Positions 7,802 to 13,355 are shown, numbered from the stretch's first letter. The stretch is 37,408 nt of DNA from a virus (IMGVR_UViG_3300044732_001049:1-37408); one strand, 5' to 3'. Translations and numbers: made by a program. Notes: generated by a model from the sequence alone, not told the origin.

Positions 7802-7809
7802 TACCTTTG
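7802..7809 (+). promoter_or_regulatory. Candidate -7 box for the early genes
   Basis: TACCTTTG matches TAnnTTTG and lies about 100 bp before the first early start at 7910. A TTG at the -33 distance is not evident. Operator-like site 5 begins 8 bp downstream, over the expected transcription start, which is what repression at this promoter would look like. Confidence 0.45.
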
Positions 7810-7817
7810 TTTCCTTA

Positions 7818-7834
7818 TTTAGAATGAATATAAA
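7818..7834. promoter_or_regulatory. Operator-like inverted repeat, site 5
   Basis: TTTAGAATGAATATAAA: left arm perfect, right arm one mismatch. It sits directly after the early -7-like box, the mirror of the arrangement at site 2 on the other arm. Confidence 0.6.
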
Positions 7835-7909
7835 TTACGTTTAATGTATTGCATTATTGTTTACGTTTATTATGTTTGTTTATTCATTCACTTAAACAAA
7901 ACAAAAAAA

Positions 7910-8101
7910 ATGGAAAATTTAACTTGTAACCCCTCAAATCAAATTGGCGAAAATGGTAAAATAGTTATTACTGTATATCCTGACGGAATTCAAGACCAAA
8001 ATGAATATCAATTAACTAGCAAAACATTTTATGAAGCTATACAATTAATTCAAAATTCATTTTTTGGAATTCATGATAAAATAATTATTTCAGTTATCTA
8101 A
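7910..8101 (+). CDS. Hypothetical protein, first early gene, 63 aa
   Basis: The frame could open at 7844, but its first 22 residues are an unlikely run of Tyr, Val and Ile. The ATG at 7910 is preceded by the A-rich leader AACAAAACAAAAAAA typical of genes here, so I start there. The 63-residue product (MENLTCNPSNQ...) is predicted soluble, with a beta-rich middle (KIVITVYPDG) and ends in a hydrophobic strand. I do not recognise a family. It is the first gene after the control region and is followed by a cassette whose genes share a TTTTTAACCCTT-like leader. Confidence 0.55.
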   Translation: MENLTCNPSNQIGENGKIVITVYPDGIQDQNEYQLTSKTFYEAIQLIQNSFFGIHDKIIISVI

Positions 8102-8126
8102 TTTTTAACCCTTAAAAATCCACATT

Positions 8127-8228
8127 ATGAAAAACACAAAACAAACCGAAATTTTGCAAGCCCTTGCAATAGGCTTATTTATCTACCTTTTATTTTTTCA
8201 CATAGCACCATTTTTAAAAAATCTTTAA
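8127..8228 (+). CDS. Tiny membrane protein, 33 aa
   Basis: A 34-codon frame starts at 8127 in the leader context CCACATT-ATG. It encodes a short polar start (MKNTKQTEILQ) followed by a transmembrane-like segment (ALAIGLFIYLLFFHIAPFL). It is preceded by TTTTTAACCCTT, the leader element shared by the neighbouring genes, which supports its reality. The function is unknown; small early membrane proteins of phages often act on the host envelope or exclude other phages, but no evidence decides this. Confidence 0.5.
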   Translation: MKNTKQTEILQALAIGLFIYLLFFHIAPFLKNL

Positions 8229-8255
8229 TTTTTAACCCTTTAAATAATTCACACA

Positions 8256-8876
8256 ATGGAAAATCAGTATGACAGTGCAGGCAAATTTTTAGATTATTAC
8301 AACCAATTTCAAAAAAGAGACTTTATAGAAAAGTCAAAAATTAGAACAGAATTACAAGAATTTTATAATTGCGAACTTTTAGTAAAATATACAGAAAATA
8401 AAAATGGATTTTATTTTGAGCATTTTTTATTAAAACTAAATTATAAAGGAAAAACCTTTAACGTAATTTTTCACCCTAAAAACGGTTTTGGGTTTTGGCT
8501 TGAATATAATTTGCCTTTTATCAATTATGATGACAGAAGCCAATATTTAAAAAATAACCCTGAGCCAAACAATGTTTTTAAATTGACAAAAAACAAAATT
8601 GTTAATTTACTCGAATATCAAATTAATAAATTTGAGTATTTACAAAAATTAAGCGAAACAAAATGCGAAACTATAAAGCAAAAAGAGGACGAAATTAATA
8701 GGCTATTTCCTGACAAAAATTATAGTTTTTCAAAAAACAGGTTTAAAGAAATTCAAGTAGAAAAAAACGGTTTAACCTATATTGCAAATTTGCATGACTC
8801 AGGCTATATAAGCGAAAAAATATCAATTAGACATTCAAGTGATACATTAAACCAATTTTATAATTTAACCAAATAA
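8256..8876 (+). CDS. Hypothetical protein, 206 aa
   Basis: This is the longest gene of the first early cassette. The product is rich in Lys, Asn, Phe and Tyr, reflecting the AT-rich DNA. A beta-rich segment (FEHFLLKLNYKGKTFNVIFH, about 52-71) is followed by a helical, charged region (about 105-150, KLTKNKIVNLLEYQINKFEY) that may form a short coiled coil. No signal peptide, membrane span or catalytic motif is seen, and I do not recognise a family. The start is supported by the preceding leader element at 8229-8240 and the spacing to the neighbour. Confidence 0.6.
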   Translation: MENQYDSAGKFLDYYNQFQKRDFIEKSKIRTELQEFYNCELLVKYTENKNGFYFEHFLLKLNYKGKTFNVIFHPKNGFGFWLEYNLPFINYDDRSQYLKNNPEPNNVFKLTKNKIVNLLEYQINKFEYLQKLSETKCETIKQKEDEINRLFPDKNYSFSKNRFKEIQVEKNGLTYIANLHDSGYISEKISIRHSSDTLNQFYNLTK

Positions 8877-8922
8877 ATTCTTAATCTTAACTAATTTTTT
8901 AACCTACAAAACACAAAACAAA

Positions 8923-9459
8923 ATGAAAGCATTAAACTTAATTGCATCAAAAGACTCTTTGCGTCCTCAGTTAAATTATATCCAATTAGAGGACGGATTT
9001 TTTAACGTTACTGATTGTAACGTATTACTCAAAATTCCTCAATTGGAAATAATGAATAGCGAAATTTTAGACGAATTACCAAAAGAAGCCTATTTTTTGG
9101 CTAATGATTGGAAAAATAGCAAAATTGATAAAGCCCTTTATTTTAAATTAAACGGGAATTTAATTGAATGCAAGGACAAAAAATTTAATACTATTGGATT
9201 TTTGCCATTTTTAGACGGAAACGAATTTTATACAAAAGTGGGTAAATTTCCTGATTTTAATAACGTAATACCAAAAGACGAATACAAAGAGGAATTAGGC
9301 ACGCTATCAATTAATCCTGAACTTTTGTACAATCTTTATTGTGCCAATGGGAAGGACGTTTTACAATTTTCTTTTTTTGGTAAAAATAAAGCCATTAAAA
9401 TAAAATTTAAAGAAAGCGAAGGAATTGGCTTAATTATGCCCGTAATGTTTGAAAAATAA
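8923..9459 (+). CDS. Small sliding-clamp-like protein, 178 aa
   Basis: The protein has short stretches that look like the bacterial DNA polymerase III beta clamp. KFPDFNNVIP (108-117) resembles the FPDY..V.P motif. NPELLYNLYCANGKDVLQFSFF and the end GIGLIMPV (167-174) resemble the last clamp domain, which ends in a MPM-type motif. The N-terminus (SLRPQLNYIQLEDGFFNVTD) resembles the RPxL...ATD region. At 178 residues it is about half the length of a normal clamp, so it would have to assemble as a higher oligomer or act by binding clamp partners. The similarity is short and needs a structure-based test. It belongs to the early AT-rich cassette. Confidence 0.5.
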   Translation: MKALNLIASKDSLRPQLNYIQLEDGFFNVTDCNVLLKIPQLEIMNSEILDELPKEAYFLANDWKNSKIDKALYFKLNGNLIECKDKKFNTIGFLPFLDGNEFYTKVGKFPDFNNVIPKDEYKEELGTLSINPELLYNLYCANGKDVLQFSFFGKNKAIKIKFKESEGIGLIMPVMFEK

Positions 9460-9482
9460 TTTTAACCTAAAATTTTATAAAA

Positions 9483-9836
9483 ATGGAAAATTTACAAAAA
9501 TACTTTATTCAATCTTCGCATGATATTTTCGAGGATAGTTACGAAAATGGCGAAGGAAAAAATATTAATTTTTATAAAAATGAAGCCCTAATTTTAGCAG
9601 TTTCGCCAATTCAGGCACTAGAAAGGTATGCAAGCAGGATTTTAGGTTATGAATTGGACGCTGAAGATATTGACCATGAGAATACAGGTATTTTTTACGC
9701 TAATTTTTTAGTTGATAAAGATTGCTATCCTGCATCTGTCGAAGATGTCGAAAAATGGAAAAAAAATGAAATTATGCTTTATTCTGATGTTATAAATTTT
9801 GAAATTTTTGAATTAACCAAAATAATAACACTATGA
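9483..9836 (+). CDS. Hypothetical protein, 117 aa
   Basis: The 117-residue product is acidic (DIFEDSYENGEG, ELDAEDIDHENTG) and probably soluble, with a helix over EALILAVSPIQALERYASRIL (about 35-55). No known family is recognised. Its stop overlaps the next start as ATGA at 9833-9836, so translation of the two is probably coupled. The start follows the cassette's TTTTAACCT leader element (9460-9468). Confidence 0.55.
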   Translation: MENLQKYFIQSSHDIFEDSYENGEGKNINFYKNEALILAVSPIQALERYASRILGYELDAEDIDHENTGIFYANFLVDKDCYPASVEDVEKWKKNEIMLYSDVINFEIFELTKIITL

Positions 9837-10060
9837 AGCGTTTCCGAATTAATGAAGCCGAACAAATTATAATACTTGCAAGGTACAAAAGTGAAATAAT
9901 TGAAAAACAAAGGTATTTTGGCTATAAAAGTCTGCAGGATATAAAAAGGCATTTTTTAGAAAATTTACCTTTTGAATTTAAAAATAAAGGTAGGCGGATT
10001 GAATTAACTATTTTTAACGCTACCAAAAACGAATACAGGTATATTAATTGTTTTTCTTGA
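9833..10060 (+). CDS. Hypothetical basic protein, 75 aa
   Basis: The 75-residue protein is strongly basic (MKRFRINEAEQ, KNKGRRIELT) with an N-terminal helical half and a C-terminal strand-rich part. The charge would suit nucleic-acid binding, but no motif is diagnostic. It is the last gene of the cassette: tandem hairpins, the first a good terminator, begin 12 bases after its stop. It overlaps its upstream neighbour by four bases. Confidence 0.55.
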   Translation: MKRFRINEAEQIIILARYKSEIIEKQRYFGYKSLQDIKRHFLENLPFEFKNKGRRIELTIFNATKNEYRYINCFS

Positions 10061-10071
10061 ATTTTAAAATT

Positions 10072-10093
10072 AGGGCTTCTTAGCCCTTTTTTT
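10072..10093 (+). terminator. Rho-independent terminator of the first early cassette
   Basis: AGGGCT (10072-10077), a TCTT loop and AGCCCT (10082-10087) are followed by seven T. It closes the transcript of the genes from 7910 to 10060. Confidence 0.85.
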
Positions 10094-10404
10094 ATATAGT
10101 AAATTTTAATTTAGCCCTTTTGGGGCTTTATTTATTTTAGGGCTTTTTAGCCCTTTATTTATTTAAGCCCTATTTAATGTATTAAACCTGTATAAACAAT
10201 TGAATACAGGGCAAAAGAAAGGGCAAAAATTAGGGTTTTATATGGCCTTTATTTATGGCCTTAAATAGCTTTATTACTAATTACCTTAATACTTTGATTT
10301 TAAGCCATTATTTTAGGCTTAATGATACAATCATATTGCCATACCTACAAAAGTGCTTTAAACGCAAAATATAGTACCTAAAAAACAATTTAAATACAAA
10401 GATT
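10094..10404. other. Non-coding spacer with stacked hairpins
   Basis: No gene is seen. Hairpins follow the terminator: AGCCC/GGGCT (10113-10127), AGGGCT/AGCCCT (10139-10154) and CCTGTAT/ATACAGG (10187-10210). Each of the first two is followed by a T-rich stretch. TTTAAGCCCTATTTAATG at about 10163-10180 resembles 7778-7795, and AATACTTTGATTTTAAGC (10288-10305) repeats 7232-7249. This spacer therefore shares blocks with the region at the other end of the 7910-10060 cassette. Confidence 0.65.
10288..10305 (+). repeat. 18-bp direct repeat, right copy
   Basis: AATACTTTGATTTTAAGC, identical to 7232-7249 and in the same orientation, about 3.06 kb away. Confidence 0.8.
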
Positions 10405-10671
10405 ATGCAAGAAAAACAAAGTAACCCGAAAAAGTACACTAATTGGATGAACCCAAACCAAGCCCCCATTTTGGTTGATAAATCCAAGATTCCTCTCAAG
10501 TTCTACCTTGGAGGTGTTCCACGGAAAAAGCTGATAGTCCCCCAAAATTTTTGGGTCAATAGTCCCCTAAGTTTTTTCGGTAAAATTATTTTATTGCTTG
10601 TCAGTTTATTTTTGGGGCTAATATTTTTTACAATATTTTTTGCAGTATTATTTAGAACAATTCTAAACTAA
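10405..10671 (+). CDS. Small membrane protein, 88 aa
   Basis: The 88-residue protein has a polar, lysine- and proline-rich N-terminal part (to about residue 55) and a strongly hydrophobic C-terminal segment (KIILLLVSLFLGLIFFTIFF, about 60-79) that would span the inner membrane once. No signal peptide is present, so the N-terminus is probably cytoplasmic. Role unknown. The last codons contain operator-like site 6 (10651-10667), so its 3' end doubles as the control region of the next gene. Confidence 0.55.
   Translation: MQEKQSNPKKYTNWMNPNQAPILVDKSKIPLKFYLGGVPRKKLIVPQNFWVNSPLSFFGKIILLLVSLFLGLIFFTIFFAVLFRTILN
10651..10667. promoter_or_regulatory. Operator-like inverted repeat, site 6
   Basis: TTTAGAACAATTCTAAA: perfect arms, 5-bp spacer. 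It is the only copy seen outside the main control region. It lies 33 bp upstream of the promoter of the ribbon-helix-helix-like gene at 10757, an arrangement that fits autoregulation. Confidence 0.65.
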
Positions 10672-10700
10672 TGTTTGTAGAAAAAATAAATAATAAATGT

Positions 10701-10733
10701 TTGCAATTATTAAAAAATAATAGTTTACATTTG
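10701..10733 (+). promoter_or_regulatory. Promoter of the regulator gene
   Basis: TTG (10701-10703), a 22-bp spacer and TACATTTG (10726-10733) fit the Bacteroidota -33/-7 pattern with a spacer slightly longer than usual. The core GTTTACATTTGT is identical to that of the promoter at 13063-13092. The start codon follows 23 bases later. Confidence 0.7.
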
Positions 10734-10756
10734 TCAAAACAAAATCAGTAGAAATA

Positions 10757-10957
10757 ATGGCACATTTAAAGACAGAAATCAATCCGAAAAAAGCTGGAAG
10801 ACCAAGGTTAGACCCTACGGTTGTAGTTTCGGTAAGAATCCCAAAAACATTGAAAGAAAAAGTTAGTGCAAGATTTGGTAAAAATTGGATGAAACTTTTT
10901 AAAATGTTTGTTGAAGTTTATATGAAGGATGAATTTGAATTAAATTCTAAAAAATAG
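10757..10957 (+). CDS. Ribbon-helix-helix-like DNA-binding regulator, 66 aa
   Basis: The 66-residue protein begins with a basic arm containing the AT-hook-like KKAGRPRLDP (11-20). A predicted strand (VVVSVRIP, 22-29) and two helices (KTLKEKVSARFG and NWMKLFKMFVEVYMKDE) follow. Short basic arm, strand, helix, helix is the plan of Arc/MetJ-type ribbon-helix-helix repressors, which bind DNA as dimers through the strand. It has its own promoter and lies 90 bp after operator-like site 6. It is the best candidate in the window for the protein that reads the TTTAGA-N5-TCTAAA sites, but the match is not proven. Confidence 0.55.
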   Translation: MAHLKTEINPKKAGRPRLDPTVVVSVRIPKTLKEKVSARFGKNWMKLFKMFVEVYMKDEFELNSKK

Positions 10958-11089
10958 TCAGAATTAATTCCTAAAAAGTCTAAAATTATTTTTTCGATAT
11001 TTTTTTTGGACTTCAATTTTGTAAAATTTAAAATTCAAGATATTAAAAGTTTAGTTTTTCATAGTGAATAGGTTAAAATGAGTAGTAGA

Positions 11090-11122
11090 AAGGGGTTAGA
11101 TATTGTTTAATCCCTTTTTTTT
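11090..11122 (+). terminator. Rho-independent terminator after the regulator
   Basis: AAGGGGTTA (11090-11098) pairs with TAATCCCTT (11108-11116), with one G-U wobble and a 9-nt loop, followed by T to 11122. It ends the short regulator transcript. Between 10958 and 11089 I see only AT-rich sequence with a GAATTAATTC palindrome. Confidence 0.8.
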
Positions 11123-11142
11123 AATCTTAAACAACAAAAGCC

Positions 11143-11247
11143 ATGAACGAATTGAAAGATAAAATAAACCAAACTTGCGTAGCTATCACTTATTGGATAA
11201 TTGCTATTGCTACTATTGTTGTACTACTTAAATGCTCAGACTTATGA
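11143..11247 (+). CDS. Tiny membrane protein, 34 aa
   Basis: The 35-codon frame starts 21 bases after the terminator, in the A-rich context AACAACAAAAGCC-ATG. It encodes a polar start (MNELKDKINQ) and one membrane-spanning segment (CVAITYWIIAIATIVVLL). It overlaps the next frame as ATGA (11244-11247), which supports translation of both. The function is unknown. Confidence 0.5.
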   Translation: MNELKDKINQTCVAITYWIIAIATIVVLLKCSDL

Positions 11248-11393
11248 AATTAAGATTAGAAGTTACAAAAGATTATTTAGAGGTTTTACCTTCAATAAGT
11301 ATTTATAGACAACGAATGGGCACATATTGGAGGTTAAGATTATCTTTTGCTTGGCTAATTTTTGCTTTAACATTAGAAATAAGATGGAAGTAA
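11244..11393 (+). CDS. Hypothetical basic protein, 49 aa
   Basis: The 49-residue frame is coupled on both sides. Its start overlaps the preceding stop as ATGA and its stop lies ten bases inside the RusA gene. The product is basic with a hydrophobic C-terminal third (LSFAWLIFALTLEIRWK), perhaps membrane-associated. I cannot assign a function; its support is its position and the tight overlaps. Confidence 0.45.
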   Translation: MKLRLEVTKDYLEVLPSISIYRQRMGTYWRLRLSFAWLIFALTLEIRWK

Positions 11394-11734
11394 TCTACGG
11401 CTTAGTGCCAAGTAAGTCTAACTGCTATCGCTTTGCAGGTAAGTTCATGTATAAGACCAAGGCACTAAAGGATTACGAAGAAAGTTTCTTAGAGCAATGT
11501 GTATTTTACAAAGACAAAAACATTGAAGGTAATTTAAGGATAGAGGTTACTGTCTATTATCCTAACCGAAAATCAGATATTGATAACTCACTTAAGGTAT
11601 TGTTGGACATGATGCAAAAGGTAAAAGCATTTGACAATGATAATAAGGTAGCTGAGATTGAAATATTTAAACGATTGGATAAAGAGAACCCAAGAGTAGA
11701 ATTTGAGATTAAACAAGTAGATTATATTATTTAG
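11384..11734 (+). CDS. rusA: RusA-like Holliday junction resolvase
   Basis: Although the frame is open from 11327, homology begins at the ATG at 11384 (MEVIYGLVPSKSN), giving 116 residues, the usual RusA length. The conserved block PNRKSDIDNSLKVLLDMMQK (60-79) has the catalytic aspartates (D65, D67, D75), and KAFDNDNKVAEI (81-92) follows. RusA dimers cut four-way junctions, so in the phage it would resolve recombination intermediates or branched DNA before packaging. The last two bases of its stop codon are the first bases of the tRNA-like element. Confidence 0.88.
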   Translation: MEVIYGLVPSKSNCYRFAGKFMYKTKALKDYEESFLEQCVFYKDKNIEGNLRIEVTVYYPNRKSDIDNSLKVLLDMMQKVKAFDNDNKVAEIEIFKRLDKENPRVEFEIKQVDYII

Positions 11735-11861
11735 TCAGGTGGCGGAAAGTGTACCCTGTTTTTACGGGAAGTACATAGGTAGACGCTAATTGTTGGTTAG
11801 AATGGAAACTTACACCACAAAAATTAATCTATTCATGCTGGTTCGAATCCAGCCCTGACTG
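11733..11861 (+). tRNA. tRNA-like element with D-loop hairpin insertion
   Basis: A perfect 7-bp acceptor stem (AGTCAGG 11733-11739 with CCTGACT 11854-11860) and a perfect T arm (GCTGG-TTCGAAT-CCAGC, 11837-11853) are clear. The D arm has tRNA-Leu-like pieces: GGCGGAA (11741-11747) and GGTAGACGC (11778-11786), with a GCG/CGC stem. Between them lies a hairpin insertion (TGTAC/GTACA plus CCTG/CGGG, 11750-11775). The 50 bases between the D and T arms do not form a normal anticodon arm; at best a 3-bp stem presents GGU. The total length is 129 nt and no CCA is encoded. It may be a decayed tRNA, an interrupted tRNA or a tRNA mimic. Confidence 0.55.
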
Positions 11862-11903
11862 CTAAACATTTAAAACGGGAACAGGTATCTGAACAAAACG
11901 ATT

Positions 11904-12101
11904 ATGGGACAATTTGTAAAAATTACATTGAGAACTGAAGGTGGGAATCATTTAAAGAAATGGATAGACCAAGAAACTATTTCTGAATTATCACAAAACT
12001 CACAAGAGCAATGGCCAAATAATGAGGGAACTATTGTGTTTACCGATGGTGCTACTGTTGATGTTATCAGCTTTAATGAAACTATTGATGCACTCAATTA
12101 A
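11904..12101 (+). CDS. Hypothetical protein, 65 aa
   Basis: This small soluble protein (65 residues) opens with a strand (GQFVKITLRTEGG), then a helix and a second strand pair (EGTIVFTDGATVDVISF). The balanced composition and A-rich leader (AACAAAACGATT-ATG) make it a plausible gene. No family is recognised. It is the first frame after the tRNA-like element and is followed by a small membrane protein. Confidence 0.5.
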   Translation: MGQFVKITLRTEGGNHLKKWIDQETISELSQNSQEQWPNNEGTIVFTDGATVDVISFNETIDALN

Positions 12102-12124
12102 AAACTAAACCTAACGCAAAACAA

Positions 12125-12253
12125 ATGAACGCAAACGAAGACAAAGAAGTACCACAATGGAGGGTACTTTTATCTATTATCATAGCAATTATATTTCTGA
12201 CAATTGCACTCCCATTCTATTTAGTCAACGAGTTATTTAAGAAATTGTCATGA
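12125..12253 (+). CDS. Small membrane protein, 42 aa
   Basis: The 43-codon frame encodes a charged start (MNANEDKEVPQWR) and one transmembrane segment (VLLSIIIAIIFLTIALPFYL). The leader is AACGCAAAACAA-ATG, as in nearby genes. Its stop overlaps the next start as ATGA at 12250-12253, which supports expression. The role is unknown. Confidence 0.55.
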   Translation: MNANEDKEVPQWRVLLSIIIAIIFLTIALPFYLVNELFKKLS

Positions 12254-12621
12254 CACAAAAGCAATCACACGACTACCTGCAATATTACTCGCTTTGTAAT
12301 TTTATGGTAGACTTTATAGACGAAAGATGGGCCAGAAACTCCAATAATGTCCGTAAGGTAAAGTTATTAAGCAATCAACTTAAGGGAGAGTTAGAGAAGT
12401 CTATTGACCATGTATTTGAGTCTAAGAACTCCGAAGGTATAGACATGGGTAATGTATTAGACCAATTTGTCAATGCTAGCCAGGTAATGGATTTTTTCTT
12501 CAAAGTTGGACTACAAATGGATGAAATGGAAGAAGACAAGAAAATGGAGTTAAATGACAAAATCAATAATTTATTACTTGATTATAACATTAATCTAAAA
12601 CTTTATAAGAATGAAAGATAG
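12250..12621 (+). CDS. Hypothetical helical protein, 123 aa
   Basis: The 123-residue protein is almost wholly helical and charged, with no membrane span. A central segment (NNVRKVKLLSNQLKGELEKSIDHVF) and an acidic part (DEMEEDKKMELNDKINNLL) could pair with other proteins. It overlaps both neighbours, by 4 bases upstream and 11 downstream, so it belongs to one translation-coupled group ending at the terminator 12991-13021. No family is recognised. Confidence 0.55.
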   Translation: MTQKQSHDYLQYYSLCNFMVDFIDERWARNSNNVRKVKLLSNQLKGELEKSIDHVFESKNSEGIDMGNVLDQFVNASQVMDFFFKVGLQMDEMEEDKKMELNDKINNLLLDYNINLKLYKNER

Positions 12622-13009
12622 CATTGTAGAATCAGTTAGACAAGACTTATTAGATAGGTCAGAGGTCGGAATAAAGAAGTATAATACAACGCTTGATAGA
12701 GAAGACCTTAATGCTGGCGATTGGATTACTCATGCGTATCAAGAATTACTTGACGGAGCATTGTATTTAAAACGCTTACACAAAGAATGGAGTAAAACTC
12801 AGATTTATGTATTAGCCGAAGATTTTGTTAGGTTAGAAATTAAAGTAAATGAATTAGATGATGTAAATGCTGACCTAAATGCTGAGTTGCATATCAAAAA
12901 TAAAATTATTGAAAACTTAACCAAGGTCATTAAATCTCAAGAAGAAGAAATAGCTGAATTTAAAAAGGAAGAATATTTAGACAAGAAAAGAAGGGCTTGG
13001 CACTATTAA
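12611..13009 (+). CDS. MazG-like/phage nucleotide-metabolism type protein, tentative
   Basis: The first half of the 132-residue protein (RSEVGIKKYNTTLDR...NAGDWITHAYQELLDGALYLKRL, about 16-56) has a pattern common in small phage proteins. In that pattern a W..HAYxExLD helix resembles the metal-binding helix of MazG-like NTP pyrophosphohydrolases. From about residue 70 a heptad-like coiled coil follows (VRLEIKVNELDDVNADLNAE). The second ExxE/D metal site of a full MazG domain is not obvious, so the enzymatic role is only a suggestion. It is the last gene before a strong terminator, whose stem starts inside its final codons. Confidence 0.4.
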   Translation: MKDSIVESVRQDLLDRSEVGIKKYNTTLDREDLNAGDWITHAYQELLDGALYLKRLHKEWSKTQIYVLAEDFVRLEIKVNELDDVNADLNAELHIKNKIIENLTKVIKSQEEEIAEFKKEEYLDKKRRAWHY

Positions 13010-13021
13010 TAGCCCTTTTTT
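12991..13021 (+). terminator. Rho-independent terminator overlapping a gene end
   Basis: AAGGGCT (12991-12997) pairs with AGCCCTT (13011-13017) around a 13-nt loop and is followed by T to 13021. The left arm is inside the coding sequence ending at 13009. It separates the resolvase-containing operon from the replication operon. Confidence 0.85.
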
Positions 13022-13062
13022 AACTTTTTTTTAATAATTATTGAAATTTTTTTAATTTATTA

Positions 13063-13092
13063 TTGTTTTATAATAATTAATGTTTACATTTG
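13063..13092 (+). promoter_or_regulatory. Promoter of the replication operon
   Basis: TTG (13063-13065), a 19-bp spacer and TACATTTG (13085-13092) are a close match to the Bacteroidota consensus. It lies 41 bp after the upstream terminator and 29 bases before the start at 13122. It probably drives the genes up to the terminator at 19445. Confidence 0.8.
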
Positions 13093-13121
13093 TTCAACGC
13101 AAAACAAAAACAACAAATCAA

Positions 13122-13355
13122 ATGGAAGAACAAATCGCAAATTTTACCCAAAATTTAAAGTATATCGGGGCATCACCTGATAACTTTTACACAATTAGTT
13201 TCTGGAATATGTCAGAAACACCTACTACCTGTATGTGTCGTAAGGCAAACTTTGATATAAACAAAATTGTTTATCCCTATCAATTTTCTAAAAGTATGAC
13301 AGGATTCCACGAATTATATTTTGAACATTTTGACATCTTAATCGTACTAACCTAA
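13122..13355 (+). CDS. Hypothetical protein, 77 aa
   Basis: The frame is open from 13080, but that ATG lies inside the promoter, so the start at 13122 (MEEQIANFTQNL), after AACAACAAATCAA, is preferred. The 77-residue product has two cysteines close together (TTCMCRK) that might bind metal but no full zinc motif. It shares a TAATG junction with the next gene. No family is recognised. Confidence 0.55.
   Translation: MEEQIANFTQNLKYIGASPDNFYTISFWNMSETPTTCMCRKANFDINKIVYPYQFSKSMTGFHELYFEHFDILIVLT

Larger units (their letters stand above)
6538..7909. other. Divergent non-coding control region, possible origin
   Basis: No convincing gene lies in these 1.37 kb between the late minus-strand arm and the early plus-strand arm. 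Short frames on either strand are broken, of odd composition and lack the usual leaders. The region is full of structure: five copies of TTTAGA-N5-TCTAAA or close variants, three 17-bp repeats around GGATACAAAACGTATCC, a short GGCT/AGCC hairpin (7076-7089), a nested stem-loop (7258-7338), AAAGAAAG-type purine tracts and their complements, a 33-bp imperfect palindrome (7514-7546), and -7-like boxes facing outwards. It is the natural place for the early/late switch and perhaps for replication initiation, but this is inferred. Confidence 0.7.

Noticed and set aside
7844-7909. A 22-residue N-terminal extension of the first early protein
   Set aside because: The run of Tyr, Val and Ile before the A-rich leader at 7910 does not look coding, and the second start has the typical context.
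10072-10210. A CRISPR array, because of the repeated AGCCCT arms
   Set aside because: The arms are six bases, alternate in orientation and have no regular spacers; terminator-like hairpins explain them.
10308-10499. A 63-codon minus-strand frame
   Set aside because: It is antisense to the small membrane protein gene at 10405 and its hydrophobic product mirrors that gene's composition.
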